From the NCBI RefSeq assembly GCF_913776295.1, contig NZ_CAJYOJ010000008.1, positions 1-57,867 on the forward strand: 57,867 bases of DNA, written 5' to 3'. The position numbers and the translations under genes are program-made. This DNA is from an uncultured Pedobacter sp. (GTDB lineage: Bacteria; Bacteroidota; Bacteroidia; Sphingobacteriales; Sphingobacteriaceae). Below the pieces are notes generated by a model. The model saw only the letters and a program-made list of their open reading frames with translations. It searched no databases and was not told the origin of the DNA. Every line of letters starts with the position of its first letter. Positions within the stretch are counted from its first letter, which is position 1. This document shows, piece after piece, positions 17,673-27,234 of this stretch.

Positions 17673-18893
17673 ATGAAAAGTATATATAAAATTAGCGGTC
17701 TGTTATTACTGCTGGCAATGGTAATCATAAGCTGTACCAAAGATGACATTGCCTTTAAAGAATATTTAAAAGATGGTGAGATTGTTTACCCGGGCCGTGT
17801 AGCCAATATCATCACTAAACCAGGCAATTTAAGAACAGGGTTGTGGTGGAATACGAGTCCTGATCCGAGTGTAACGAAATATGTAGTGTACTGGAATAAT
17901 AATGCAGATTCGGTAGTTGTTAATGCCACTACGCATAATCCGCTTGATACCATGAAAGTAATTATTCCAAATTTAAAGGAATATACCTATACTTTTACCG
18001 TTTATTCCTATGATGGGCAGGGACACAAGTCAATTCCGATTGAAGCCAGAAATGTGAGGGTTTTTGGGCCATTATACCAATCAGGTTTATTAAACAGACC
18101 ATATAATGCCACGAATCCTTATGTGGTGAATAGTAACGGATCAGTACAATTAAATTTTAATACGCCTGATACCATTAATATCAATACTGTGGTAAGATAC
18201 ACCAACACTTCAGGTACCAGCATTGATCAAATCCTTTTGCCGAAGGATAGCGCTATTACCCTTACCGACTATAAATCAGGAACCAGTATATTGTATAAAT
18301 CATCGTATATCCCCGGTAAAGGTGCCTTAGACGTATTTCCTGTAACAGATTTTTCGACATTTCCTCAAATTTTCACTTACGTACTGTGCGACCGTTCTCT
18401 CTTTGCTGAAGTGCGTCTGCCTGGCGATGCACAGACCTACGAATCAGGGACCAGTATCAGCAAGTTATGGGATGGGAGCGTTGGCCCGCAGGGTTATCCA
18501 AATATTTTCCACAGTGCTGGCAATAGCGGTATGCCGCATGTAATTACCTTTGATTTGGGCAGGGTTTACAATAATTTATCCCGGATGGAGGAAACCGGAC
18601 GCGATTGCTGTAATAACCCTGATCGTTTTGAGGTTTGGGGCATTGCCGATTTAACCAACGCCAGCACTACCTTAGCAGCAAGCAACAGCGGGTGGCCTGC
18701 AGAAGCTGCGAGCAAAGGCTGGACGCTTTTAAAAGATGTAACCAGGACCGACGATGGTAAAAATGCATTTACCACTGATCTGGATAACGGCGGTAAACCG
18801 ATTCGTTATATTCGCATCAGGATCAAACATGTAACCACAGGAGATGGAAATTACAGTAATATGAGCGAAATCAGGTTCTGGAATAAACAGTAA
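17673..18893 (+). CDS. Second surface lipoprotein with DUF4998-like and DUF5000-type domains
   Basis: 406 residues with lipobox IISCTKDD (Cys about 21). The N-terminal part (YPGRVANIITKPGNLRTGLW, then KYVVYWNNNADS) matches DUF4998-like beta domains; the C-terminal part repeats the DUF5000 pattern (LWDGSVGPQGYPNIFH, HVITFDLGRVYNNLSRM, IRYIRIRIKHV). It is a divergent relative of the preceding gene rather than a recent copy. Probably an accessory surface glycan-binding protein of the same locus; it lies 28 bp downstream and is co-oriented. Confidence 0.8.
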   Translation: MKSIYKISGLLLLLAMVIISCTKDDIAFKEYLKDGEIVYPGRVANIITKPGNLRTGLWWNTSPDPSVTKYVVYWNNNADSVVVNATTHNPLDTMKVIIPNLKEYTYTFTVYSYDGQGHKSIPIEARNVRVFGPLYQSGLLNRPYNATNPYVVNSNGSVQLNFNTPDTININTVVRYTNTSGTSIDQILLPKDSAITLTDYKSGTSILYKSSYIPGKGALDVFPVTDFSTFPQIFTYVLCDRSLFAEVRLPGDAQTYESGTSISKLWDGSVGPQGYPNIFHSAGNSGMPHVITFDLGRVYNNLSRMEETGRDCCNNPDRFEVWGIADLTNASTTLAASNSGWPAEAASKGWTLLKDVTRTDDGKNAFTTDLDNGGKPIRYIRIRIKHVTTGDGNYSNMSEIRFWNKQ

Positions 18894-18965
18894 TTGTTAA
18901 AAAAATCGCCTCGAGTGAAGCATTTCGATCCAATGGTCGTCCGTGCGAGAAGGATTTTTTAGCCG

Positions 18966-19014
18966 ACGAAGCAATCTATCTTACAGTAATCACAAAAAGA
19001 AAAGATTGCTTCGT
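18966..19014. repeat. Extragenic palindrome between the surface-protein and GH95 genes
   Basis: ACGAAGCAATCT (18966-18977) and AGATTGCTTCGT (19003-19014) form a perfect 12-bp stem. Surrounding words (GTGCGAGAAGGA, CCTCCGCGCAATGACGGG) look like a dispersed intergenic repeat. It splits the locus transcript into two possible segments but has no clear T-tail. Confidence 0.65.
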
Positions 19015-19131
19015 TGTACCTCCGCGCAATGACGGGTTTTTTAATGAAGTATGTTTATGATAGCGGAAAAAGATTTGAGACTTTACTTCGGGCGTAGATC
19101 ATTAATAAAGTACAACACACACAAATGAAAA

Positions 19132-21465
19132 ATGAATTTTAAACAACTGACGGGTATTGCATTTTTTTTGCTTTTCATCAGTAAAAACGTTTTTGCCCAG
19201 CAAAAACCTTTGTTACTCTGGTACGATAAACCTGCTAAAATCTGGGAAGAAACCCTTCCGTTGGGCAATGGTAAACTAGGTATGACACCTGATGGTGGTA
19301 TAACGAAGGAGAATATTGTGCTGAACCATATTGCACTATGGAGCGGAGGAAAACAGGATGCCAATAACTATGAAGCTTATAAAAGCCTTCCAAAAATCAG
19401 GGAGCTGATATTAGCAGGTAAAAATGATGAGGCACAAGAGCTTGTCAACCGCGATTTTGTTTGCAAGGGGCAGGGTTCAGGAGGAGCAACCTGGGGTAAA
19501 TATCAAACCTTGGGCAATCTGCAGATTGATTATGAATATCCGGGCATTAAAGAGGTAAAACCGGAGGCTTACCAAAGAACTTTGTCGCTAAATAAAGCAG
19601 TTGCTACAACAGCATTTACACTCAATGGTGTGAGATACAAAAGAGCCTATTACTGCAGCTTTGATGATGATGTAGCCATTATCCGCATCACCGCCGATCA
19701 GCCTAAAATGTTAAACTGCAATATTTCACTCAGCAGGCCTGAAAAAGCAACTCTTGCTGCCCGGAATAATGAACTGTCAATGTTCGGACAGCTGGATAAC
19801 GGAACTGATGGAAAAGGTATGAAGTACATGAGCCGCTTAACCACCAAACTAAAGGATGGTTCTGTTACCAGTGAAGGCAATCTCCTTAAAATAAAAGACG
19901 CAACCGAAATCATTATTTATGTTGCTGCAGAAACGGATTTTAAACATTCTGATTTTGAGCTAAGGATAAAAAATGAGTTGCAGAAGGCAAAAAAGAAAGC
20001 TTATGCTGAAGAGCTGGCCAGGCACAGTGAAAACTTCGGCAAGATGTTTAATCGTTTAAAAATTAACCTGGGCGAAGGCGAAGCAGCTAATTTACCAACT
20101 GATGTAAGGCTGGATCATTTTTACAAAAATTACAAAGATGATGTTTCACTTAGTGCTTTATTTTTTCAATTCGGTCGTTATCTAAGCATCAGCAGTACCA
20201 GGGTCGGACTTTTGCCACCCAATCTTCAGGGTTTATGGGCTAACCAGATCAATACGCCATGGAATGGCGATTACCACCTGGATGTTAATGTACAGATGAA
20301 CCACTGGGCCGTTGAGCCAGCCAATTTATCCGAACTGAATCTTCCTTTGGCCGAACTGGTCAGAAATTTGACCCGACACGGCGCAAAAACTGCGAAAGCT
20401 TATTACAATGCCGAGGGCTGGATTGCCCACGTAATTACCAACGTTTGGGGTTTTACGGAGCCGGGCGAAAGTGCTTCATGGGGCGCTTCAAATGCCGGTT
20501 CGGGCTGGCTGTGCAGCAACCTTTGGGACCATTTTGCCTACAGCCGCGATTTAAAATACCTGAAAAGTATCTATCCGGTTTTAAAAGGATCTGCAGCGTT
20601 TTATCAGAGTGCTTTGATCAGGGATCCAAAAACAGGCTGGCTCGTTACTTCTCCATCCGTATCGCCTGAAAATACGTTTTACCTGCCAAACGGAAAAACC
20701 GCAAGCATTTCAATGGGGCCAACCATTGACAACCAGATTGTAAGGGAACTGTTTACTAATGTCATCACCGCGGCCAAACTGCTTAAAGTTGATGCCGCTT
20801 TTAGTGCCGCATTACAGAAGAAACTACAATCGATCCCACCGGTGGGCCTAATCAGTAAAGATGGTCGCATACAGGAATGGCTTGAAGATTATAAGGAAAC
20901 CGATCCTCAGCATCGCCACATTTCACATTTGTATGGTATTTATCCGGCTGGTCTAATCACCCCAACTTCGACCCCGGCCTTAGCCGAAGCCGCCAAAAAA
21001 ACACTTGAGGTAAGGGGAGATGATGGACCAAGTTGGTCTATTGCTTATAAACAGTTATTTTGGGCAAGGTTACAGGATGGAAACCGGGCATTTAAACTGT
21101 TCAGGGAAATTTTAAAGCCCACCCTACGTACCAATATCAACTATGGAGCAGGCGGGGGCGTTTATCCGAATATGTTATCAGCCGGACCACCTTTCCAGAT
21201 CGATGGTAACTTTGGTGCCACTGCGGCAATTGCAGAAATGCTGCTACAGAGTCATGATGGTTTTATTGAATTGCTACCAGCCATTCCGGATGCATGGAAA
21301 GCATTCGGCGAAATTAAAGGCTTAAAGGCAAGAGGCAATTTTACAGTTGATATGAACTGGAAAGACGGTAAAATCACATCCTATAAAATAGCTTCGGTAA
21401 CTCCACAAAAGGTAAAGGTTAAAATTAATGGCAAAATGACCGACATTATTTCGGTTAAACTTTAG
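19132..21465 (+). CDS. GH95-family glycosidase (alpha-L-fucosidase or alpha-L-galactosidase), exported
   Basis: 777 residues with a signal peptide ending NVFAQ. The N-terminal beta domain starts LLWYDKPAKIWEETLPLGNG as in GH95; the (alpha/alpha)6 barrel follows. Family catalytic positions: the proposed general acid corresponds to Glu513 in SPSVSPEN and the base-side Asp to Asp691 in FQIDGNFG. The Asn-x-Asn pair known from characterised alpha-1,2-fucosidases reads Asp384-Val-Asn386 here, so the first Asn is replaced by Asp. Family activity: inverting removal of alpha-1,2-L-fucose or L-galactose. It acts in the periplasm on imported oligosaccharides and is followed 6 bp later by an alpha-galactosidase-like gene. 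Confidence 0.9.
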   Translation: MNFKQLTGIAFFLLFISKNVFAQQKPLLLWYDKPAKIWEETLPLGNGKLGMTPDGGITKENIVLNHIALWSGGKQDANNYEAYKSLPKIRELILAGKNDEAQELVNRDFVCKGQGSGGATWGKYQTLGNLQIDYEYPGIKEVKPEAYQRTLSLNKAVATTAFTLNGVRYKRAYYCSFDDDVAIIRITADQPKMLNCNISLSRPEKATLAARNNELSMFGQLDNGTDGKGMKYMSRLTTKLKDGSVTSEGNLLKIKDATEIIIYVAAETDFKHSDFELRIKNELQKAKKKAYAEELARHSENFGKMFNRLKINLGEGEAANLPTDVRLDHFYKNYKDDVSLSALFFQFGRYLSISSTRVGLLPPNLQGLWANQINTPWNGDYHLDVNVQMNHWAVEPANLSELNLPLAELVRNLTRHGAKTAKAYYNAEGWIAHVITNVWGFTEPGESASWGASNAGSGWLCSNLWDHFAYSRDLKYLKSIYPVLKGSAAFYQSALIRDPKTGWLVTSPSVSPENTFYLPNGKTASISMGPTIDNQIVRELFTNVITAAKLLKVDAAFSAALQKKLQSIPPVGLISKDGRIQEWLEDYKETDPQHRHISHLYGIYPAGLITPTSTPALAEAAKKTLEVRGDDGPSWSIAYKQLFWARLQDGNRAFKLFREILKPTLRTNINYGAGGGVYPNMLSAGPPFQIDGNFGATAAIAEMLLQSHDGFIELLPAIPDAWKAFGEIKGLKARGNFTVDMNWKDGKITSYKIASVTPQKVKVKINGKMTDIISVKL

Positions 21466-21471
21466 CAACAC

Positions 21472-23520
21472 ATGGTTTTTAGATTTTTTTTCAGATATCG
21501 GTTTCCTCTCATTTTTAGTGTGTTATTAATTCTTATTACACATGCTTCTGCAATTATCATCCCTTATGGTAAAAGTGGTAAAATAGATTACAATCTTAAA
21601 AAGGGTACTTTCAACTTATCAGAAAGTGGGAAGCAGCTGTTGTTGAATGGTTTTTCGCAGGCCGAATACCAGAAAAAGCAGTTTAGCTCAAAAGATTATC
21701 AGGTAATTACCTACAGCAAAAAGCGTATTCACGATGGATTTGGGAATGGTTTTAAACATGTATTTAATTTGAAAAATAAAGGTTTACCAACTATGGAACA
21801 GGTCTTTTATACTTACAATGGTAAAAATTATTTCATCATCAATGTGGTATTAAAGCGTACCGGTTTATCCGTTAACCGTATTGTCGCTTTAAATGGCAAC
21901 CTCATCAATCCGGAATTTGCTGGTGTGCCTACGAGTTTATTTGTGCCTTTCGATAACGATACTTTCATTTCTTATCGTACCGTGCCTTTAACCGTAAATG
22001 TTAATAATCCAAGTTCCGAGGTAACTGCTTTATATCATAATCAGTCGCGCAAAGGTTTCGTGATTGGTTCTATTGAACACCGCGACTGGAAAACCGGTAT
22101 CATAACTGCAATGGACAGCGATAAAAAGATCAGCGTACAAACGATCTGTGGTTTTACAGATGAAAGTATTACCCGCGATAAAATGACACATGGTTATCTG
22201 AAAGGCAGTTCGGTGAGTTCAGCCAAAGTGTTTTTCGGTGCTTTTGATGACTGGCGTTCGGGCATGGAAACTTATGCCAGACTGAACAGGATTTCGGAAC
22301 CGCCCATCGTTTTTAAGTGGAATAATGCTACACCGGTAGGCTGGAACAGCTGGGGTGTAATGCAGGAAAAAATCACGCTCGAAAAGGCCAGGCAGGTGGT
22401 CGATTTTTTTGCTGATAGTTTGAAGTCATTCAGGAGCGGCGGCACAGCTTATATCGACCTTGATTCGTATTGGGATAAACTTTTAAAAGGTGGTTTGACG
22501 GGCGATTACGCCCAACTGAAAGCCTTTGCCGATTATACAAAATCAAAAGGATTAAAACCTGGCATTTATTGGGCGCCCTTTGTAGACTGGGGTTTTGCCG
22601 GCGGTGGCAACCGAAAAGCCGAAGGAACCGATTATTCTTTTGGCGAGATGTGGACAAAAGTTGGCAATGGGTATCATGATATAGATGGTGCCAGGGCTTT
22701 AGATCCTACACACCCCGGCACACAGCAACGTATTGCAACCGTAATTAATAAATTTAAGGAATGTGGTTTCGAAATGATTAAGATTGATTTTTTGGGACAT
22801 GCTGCGATAGAGTCTGATCATTTTTTCGATCCAAAAGTAACAACAGGAATGCACGCTTATCAAAGCGGAATGGAGTTTTTGTTAAAACAGCTTGATGGTA
22901 AGATGATGGTTTATGCAGCCATCTCTCCAAATCTGGCTTCCGGCCGGTATGTACATGTACGCCGCATTGCCTGCGATGCCTTTAAATCGATTAAAGATAC
23001 CGAGTATACTTTAAACAGTTTAAGTAATGGCTGGTGGCAAACGTACCTCTATGATTATATCGATGCAGACCATGTTGTTTTTTCTGATCAGTCAGACAGC
23101 GAAAATACCGCCCGCTTTTTATCAGCCATCGTTACCGGTACCTGCATCACCGGCGATGATTTTTCACTTCAGGGAAAATGGACAGGTACCGCACAACGCT
23201 TATTAAACAATACTGAAATATTAAAGGTTTTGCAGGATGGAAAGGCCTTTGTTCCGGTGGATGGTAACCAGGGCAAATCGGCATCACAATTATTTGTAAA
23301 ACAGGTTGGCAATATAAAATACCTGGCCGTATTTAATTATAGCGATGCGCCAAAAGCGCTTAATATCGACTTTGCAAGAATTGGTTTAAAGGCAAATAAT
23401 ACTTATAAAACCGAAAATCTGATCACGAAAAAAGTGGCCTATCTTCATCACAACCAAACGATCAATCTGGCCGAAAAAGACGCCTTTATTGTTAAAATTA
23501 CGCTCAATACTAACCAGTAA
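21472..23520 (+). CDS. Exported alpha-galactosidase-like glycoside hydrolase (GH27-like, clan D)
   Basis: 682 residues with an N-terminal hydrophobic signal (about 1-28). The N-terminal ~280 residues form a beta domain; the TIM barrel begins at TPVGWNSWGVM, the clan-D opening. The nucleophile candidate is Asp439 in MIKIDFLGH and the acid/base candidate Asp502 in RRIACDAFK. GIYWAPFVDWG is typical of the barrel's third strand. Sequence outside these motifs is distant from classical GH27, so an alpha-galactosidase activity is likely but not certain; alpha-N-acetylgalactosaminidase is an alternative. Packed 6 bp after GH95 and 44 bp before a GH36 gene. Confidence 0.8.
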   Translation: MVFRFFFRYRFPLIFSVLLILITHASAIIIPYGKSGKIDYNLKKGTFNLSESGKQLLLNGFSQAEYQKKQFSSKDYQVITYSKKRIHDGFGNGFKHVFNLKNKGLPTMEQVFYTYNGKNYFIINVVLKRTGLSVNRIVALNGNLINPEFAGVPTSLFVPFDNDTFISYRTVPLTVNVNNPSSEVTALYHNQSRKGFVIGSIEHRDWKTGIITAMDSDKKISVQTICGFTDESITRDKMTHGYLKGSSVSSAKVFFGAFDDWRSGMETYARLNRISEPPIVFKWNNATPVGWNSWGVMQEKITLEKARQVVDFFADSLKSFRSGGTAYIDLDSYWDKLLKGGLTGDYAQLKAFADYTKSKGLKPGIYWAPFVDWGFAGGGNRKAEGTDYSFGEMWTKVGNGYHDIDGARALDPTHPGTQQRIATVINKFKECGFEMIKIDFLGHAAIESDHFFDPKVTTGMHAYQSGMEFLLKQLDGKMMVYAAISPNLASGRYVHVRRIACDAFKSIKDTEYTLNSLSNGWWQTYLYDYIDADHVVFSDQSDSENTARFLSAIVTGTCITGDDFSLQGKWTGTAQRLLNNTEILKVLQDGKAFVPVDGNQGKSASQLFVKQVGNIKYLAVFNYSDAPKALNIDFARIGLKANNTYKTENLITKKVAYLHHNQTINLAEKDAFIVKITLNTNQ

Positions 23521-23564
23521 TCAATCCTCTATCTATAAAACAGCAATTATTATTCAACATACAA

Positions 23565-25775
23565 ATGAACAAATCGGATCAATTTTCAGGTTACATCAGG
23601 AATGGGGTGCTGGCTATCTCACTTTCCCTTTTTGCGTTAACCAAGCTTAATGCTCAAACCATAATACCTATCGAGACCGCCCATAATGCGCTGGTTTTGC
23701 AGGCAGATGCCAAAAAAGACGTAAACACGCTGTTTTTTGGAAAAAAGCTGGCTGATAAACAGGAGTATGCACAGATCAGTAGCCAGTACAAACAAACAGA
23801 AGATTATACCGGACAGTTAAATTCGGTTTATACGCCATCGGGTTCAAGAAACCTTGTTGAGCCGGCCATTAGCATTACCCACGCCGATGGCAATAATTCA
23901 CTAGATCTTAATTACGTGGACCATACTGTTGCTAAAATAGATGATAATGTAAGCCTGCTGAAAATCAGGTTGAAAGACCCGGTGTACAATTTTGAGGTAA
24001 CCCTGTTTTATAAATCCTATTATAAGCAGGATGTAATAGAGCAGTGGACGGAAATTAAACATAGAGAAAATGGAACGGTGATATTAAATAAGTATGCCTC
24101 AGCAAACCTGCACTTAAAATCACCACATTTTTGGCTTAACCAATATCATGGCGATTGGGCTAAAGAAATGCAGCCCGAGCAAAGTGAAATTACCCATGGG
24201 ATTAAAACCCTGGATAGCAAGCTAGGCACAAGGGCCAACCTTTTTCAGCCTTCCGTTTTTATGATTTCGATGGATAAACCTGCCGAAGAGAATGCAGGCA
24301 ATGTTCTATATGGCGCTTTAGAGTGGAGCGGTAATTTCAAGATTGACCTAGAACTCGATTATCAGAATAATCTGCGCGTGATTGCAGGGATAAATAATTA
24401 TGCATCTCCTTACAGCCTAAAACCAGGTGAAGTTTTTACTACGCCGGCCTTTTTATATACTTTTTCTGACCAGGGGAAGGGCGACGCGAGTAGAAAACTG
24501 CAGAACTGGGCACGCAATTATAAAATATTGGATGGTAAAGGAAACCGATTAACGCTATTGAATAATTGGGAAGCTACTTATTTCGATTTCAACGAACAGA
24601 AACTTGCTGAACTGTTAAAAGATACCAAAAAACTGGGTGTCGATTTCTTTTTGCTGGATGACGGGTGGTTTGGCAATAAATATCCACGCAACAGCGACAA
24701 TGCGGCACTTGGCGATTGGCAGGAAAATAAAAAGAAACTGCCTAATGGGATTGCCTCGTTAATAAAAGAGGCCGATAAGGTTGGAACCAGGTTTGGGATC
24801 TGGATTGAACCTGAAATGGTGAGTCCGAAAAGTGAACTATATGAAAAACATCCGGATTGGGTGGTGAAACAGCCGGGCCGTGCTGAATATTATTTCAGGA
24901 ACCAGCTGGAGCTCGATCTTTCGAACCCAAAGGTACAGGATTTTGTTTTTGGCGTAGTTGATGATCTGTTTACCAAAAACCCAAAACTGGCTTACATTAA
25001 ATGGGATTGCAATGCCGTAATTTATAATGCCTATTCCACTCACCAGAAAAATCAGTCGCATTTTTACATTAATTATGTAAAAGGTTTGTACAATGTATTG
25101 CAACGCATCCGGGCAAAATATCCAACGGTACCAATGATGTTATGCTCTGGCGGTGGCGGTAGGGTAGACTATGCTGCGTTGCAGTATTTTACAGAATTTT
25201 GGCCAAGCGATAATACCGACCCACTGGAAAGGATATTTATGCAATGGGAATACTCTTATTTCTATCCGTCAATCAGTACCTCCAATCATGTAACCGATTG
25301 GGGTAAACAGCCGATAAAATTCCGTACAGATGTTGCCATGATGGGTAAACTGGGCTTTGATATTGTGGTAAGTAAACTGCCCGAGAAAGAGCTTCAGTTT
25401 TGTCAGGAGGCAATTAAAAACTATAATGAGGTGAAGCAGATAATCTGGCAGGGCGAACAATATCGTTTAGCTGATCCGCGCAATGGAAGTGTGGCTTCGA
25501 TGTTGTATGTGAATGAGCAAAAAACGGAAGGGGTGATTTTTAACTATCTTGTTAATTACCGGTATGGCGAAAGCAGCAAATACCCTATAAAATTGAATGG
25601 ATTAGATGTAGCAAAAAAATATCAGATCAGAGAGGTTAATCTGTTTCCTGGTACCAGATCAGCAATTGACGGCAATAAAATCTATACCGGAGATTTTTTA
25701 ATGAATATCGGGTTTAACCCAATGTTAACTACTGAAAGAACAAGTGTAGTGCTGAAGCTGGAAGAAGTAAAGTAG
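23565..25775 (+). CDS. GH36 alpha-galactosidase, exported
   Basis: 736 residues, the size of bacterial GH36 enzymes, with a signal peptide ending KLNAQ. Domain order: beta-sandwich N-terminus, (beta/alpha)8 barrel, small C-terminal beta domain. Signature stretches: FFLLDDGWFG, GIWIEPEMVSPKSELYEKHP, nucleophile Asp481 in YIKWDCN, CSGGGGRVDYAAL, acid/base Asp549 in FWPSDNTDP. Family reaction: retaining hydrolysis of terminal alpha-galactosides. The periplasmic location and tandem placement behind a second alpha-galactosidase suggest that two distinct alpha-Gal linkages, or Gal and GalNAc, are removed. Confidence 0.93.
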   Translation: MNKSDQFSGYIRNGVLAISLSLFALTKLNAQTIIPIETAHNALVLQADAKKDVNTLFFGKKLADKQEYAQISSQYKQTEDYTGQLNSVYTPSGSRNLVEPAISITHADGNNSLDLNYVDHTVAKIDDNVSLLKIRLKDPVYNFEVTLFYKSYYKQDVIEQWTEIKHRENGTVILNKYASANLHLKSPHFWLNQYHGDWAKEMQPEQSEITHGIKTLDSKLGTRANLFQPSVFMISMDKPAEENAGNVLYGALEWSGNFKIDLELDYQNNLRVIAGINNYASPYSLKPGEVFTTPAFLYTFSDQGKGDASRKLQNWARNYKILDGKGNRLTLLNNWEATYFDFNEQKLAELLKDTKKLGVDFFLLDDGWFGNKYPRNSDNAALGDWQENKKKLPNGIASLIKEADKVGTRFGIWIEPEMVSPKSELYEKHPDWVVKQPGRAEYYFRNQLELDLSNPKVQDFVFGVVDDLFTKNPKLAYIKWDCNAVIYNAYSTHQKNQSHFYINYVKGLYNVLQRIRAKYPTVPMMLCSGGGGRVDYAALQYFTEFWPSDNTDPLERIFMQWEYSYFYPSISTSNHVTDWGKQPIKFRTDVAMMGKLGFDIVVSKLPEKELQFCQEAIKNYNEVKQIIWQGEQYRLADPRNGSVASMLYVNEQKTEGVIFNYLVNYRYGESSKYPIKLNGLDVAKKYQIREVNLFPGTRSAIDGNKIYTGDFLMNIGFNPMLTTERTSVVLKLEEVK

Positions 25776-26118
25776 CTGAATATTTCGCTGTGGTTTTTGT
25801 CGCTGTGGTTCGTGTCACCACGAACCACTTACAATAATGAGTATCACTAAACCACCGGGTTCATTGAGAAGAATTACAGTGCTAACCGAGCTGGCGTGTA
25901 GTTTGGATACAACTCCTCAAATGTAATTAATAATTTTGTCGCGGTGATACGAAACATCCCGGACAATCTGATCTTCAGTTTGGTACACTTAATATTGAAT
26001 TAAGACTGCATCATAACTTTAACAATTTCATAATGCTGGCTAAGCATCTTGCTAATACCATTGGTCCATATTTGTTATAAAGGCAAACCAAATACTATTA
26101 GGATTTAAGCACGATAAT
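25776..26118. other. Intergenic region with strong palindrome
   Basis: A perfect 10-bp stem GTGGTTCGTG (25805-25814) / CACGAACCAC (25819-25828) with loop TCAC lies 30 bp after the GH36 stop and probably ends the locus transcript, although the T-tail is weak. A TAATTTTG element (25931-25938) fits a -7 box. No gene is seen in the rest. Confidence 0.6.
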
Positions 26119-26388
26119 ATGAGACTGATTTCTTGCGTGGCGCTATTGATGGTTATACCAGCAATTGGACTTTTAACCAATTCGAATAAATTTACGGATA
26201 AACAAACGCCAGCCATACCGGTGCATAAGGAAACCGAAAATGATTCAGCTGCATTTAATTGGTTTGATCGTGCTGATGCAGTTGCTAAGTTTGACCGGAT
26301 GCCTGTTGTATCTTCAACAGACTATCGGTTAAGTTTTTTTAAGCCTGTACATCCCAGTTCCACTCCTTTTTTTACCACTAACAAATAG
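26119..26388 (+). CDS. Small hypothetical exported protein
   Basis: 89 residues. The N-terminus (MRLISCVALLMVIPAIGLL) looks like a signal peptide or single membrane anchor; the Cys at residue 5 is too close to the start for a lipobox. The rest is polar with no recognisable domain or Cys/His pattern. The frame fills the space between the palindrome at 25805 and the repeat at 26391, and composition is similar to its neighbours. Function unknown; moderately likely to be a real gene. Confidence 0.5.
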   Translation: MRLISCVALLMVIPAIGLLTNSNKFTDKQTPAIPVHKETENDSAAFNWFDRADAVAKFDRMPVVSSTDYRLSFFKPVHPSSTPFFTTNK

Positions 26389-26390
26389 TT

Positions 26391-26450
26391 TAATACTAAA
26401 GACTCTAGACTCTCGACTGAGGACTCTTGACTAAGGACTCCCAACTCCCA
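26391..26450. repeat. Low-complexity GACTC-type repeat
   Basis: Irregular repetition of words such as GACTC, AGACT and GGACT (for example ACTCTAGACTCTCGACTGAG). Similar words recur at about 33288-33318 and 56335-56360. A dispersed extragenic sequence without coding content. Confidence 0.6.
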
Positions 26451-26451
26451 A

Positions 26452-27234
26452 CTATTTATTCTCCCACCAGGTTAGTGGAAATGTTATTTCATCAACAGAG
26501 CTGGCAATCATATCAGGCTTAAAGGCGTAATGTCCCAATGTGTCCTTACTTGATATGCCGGATAGCACCAAAATGGTTTTATAGCCCATTTGTACACCTC
26601 CCTGAATGTCAGTTTCCATGGTATCGCCAATAACGGTAGTTTCACTGGTTTCCAGGCCTAGGAATTTACGTGCCGAACGCATCATCACCGGACTTGGTTT
26701 ACCGGTAACAAAGGCTTTTCTGCCCGTGGCTTCTTCAATCATGGCGGTGGTAGCTGCAATTCCAAGGTTATTCCATCCTGGTTTTTTGGGCGACGGATCT
26801 CTGTTGGTGGTGATAAATTTAGCGCCTGCCAAAATCATGTCAACCGCACGTTGAACCATTTCCAGTGTAAAATTCCTGCCTTCGCCAAGTACCACAAACT
26901 CCGGATCGGTATTAACCAAAGTAATGCCGTGATCGTGTAAGCTACTTAATAAACCACCCTCTCCCAATACATAAGCGGTACCGTTCGGGTTTTGATCGGA
27001 AAGAAATTTTCCCGTAGCCATTGCACTGGTGTAAACATGGCTTTCCTCAACCTTTATTCCCAGTCCTTTTAATTTTCGGACTACTTCCAATGGGGTTCTT
27101 TGGCTATTGTTCGTCATAAACGCAAAAGGGATGTCTTCGTCGATCAGTTTTTTAATAAATTTGTCTGCCCCGGTGATGAGTGCCTCTCCACTGTAAATCA
27201 CCCCATCCATATCAATTAAAAGTCCTTGTTTCAT
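26452..27234 (-). CDS. HAD-IIA family hydrolase (NagD/AraL-like phosphatase)
   Basis: 260 residues from the ATG at 27234; the frame stays open to 27285, but the family begins only a few residues before the first catalytic motif, which favours the inner start. Motif I is LLIDMDGVIYSG (nucleophile and acid/base Asp), motif II FMTNNS, motif III lies near the KPSPVMM lysine, and motif IV is VIGDTMETDIQGG. The cap region has the IIA-type arrangement. Family reaction: dephosphorylation of sugar phosphates, nucleotides or related small metabolites in the cytoplasm. Monocistronic. Confidence 0.9.
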   Translation of the reverse strand: MKQGLLIDMDGVIYSGEALITGADKFIKKLIDEDIPFAFMTNNSQRTPLEVVRKLKGLGIKVEESHVYTSAMATGKFLSDQNPNGTAYVLGEGGLLSSLHDHGITLVNTDPEFVVLGEGRNFTLEMVQRAVDMILAGAKFITTNRDPSPKKPGWNNLGIAATTAMIEEATGRKAFVTGKPSPVMMRSARKFLGLETSETTVIGDTMETDIQGGVQMGYKTILVLSGISSKDTLGHYAFKPDMIASSVDEITFPLTWWENK

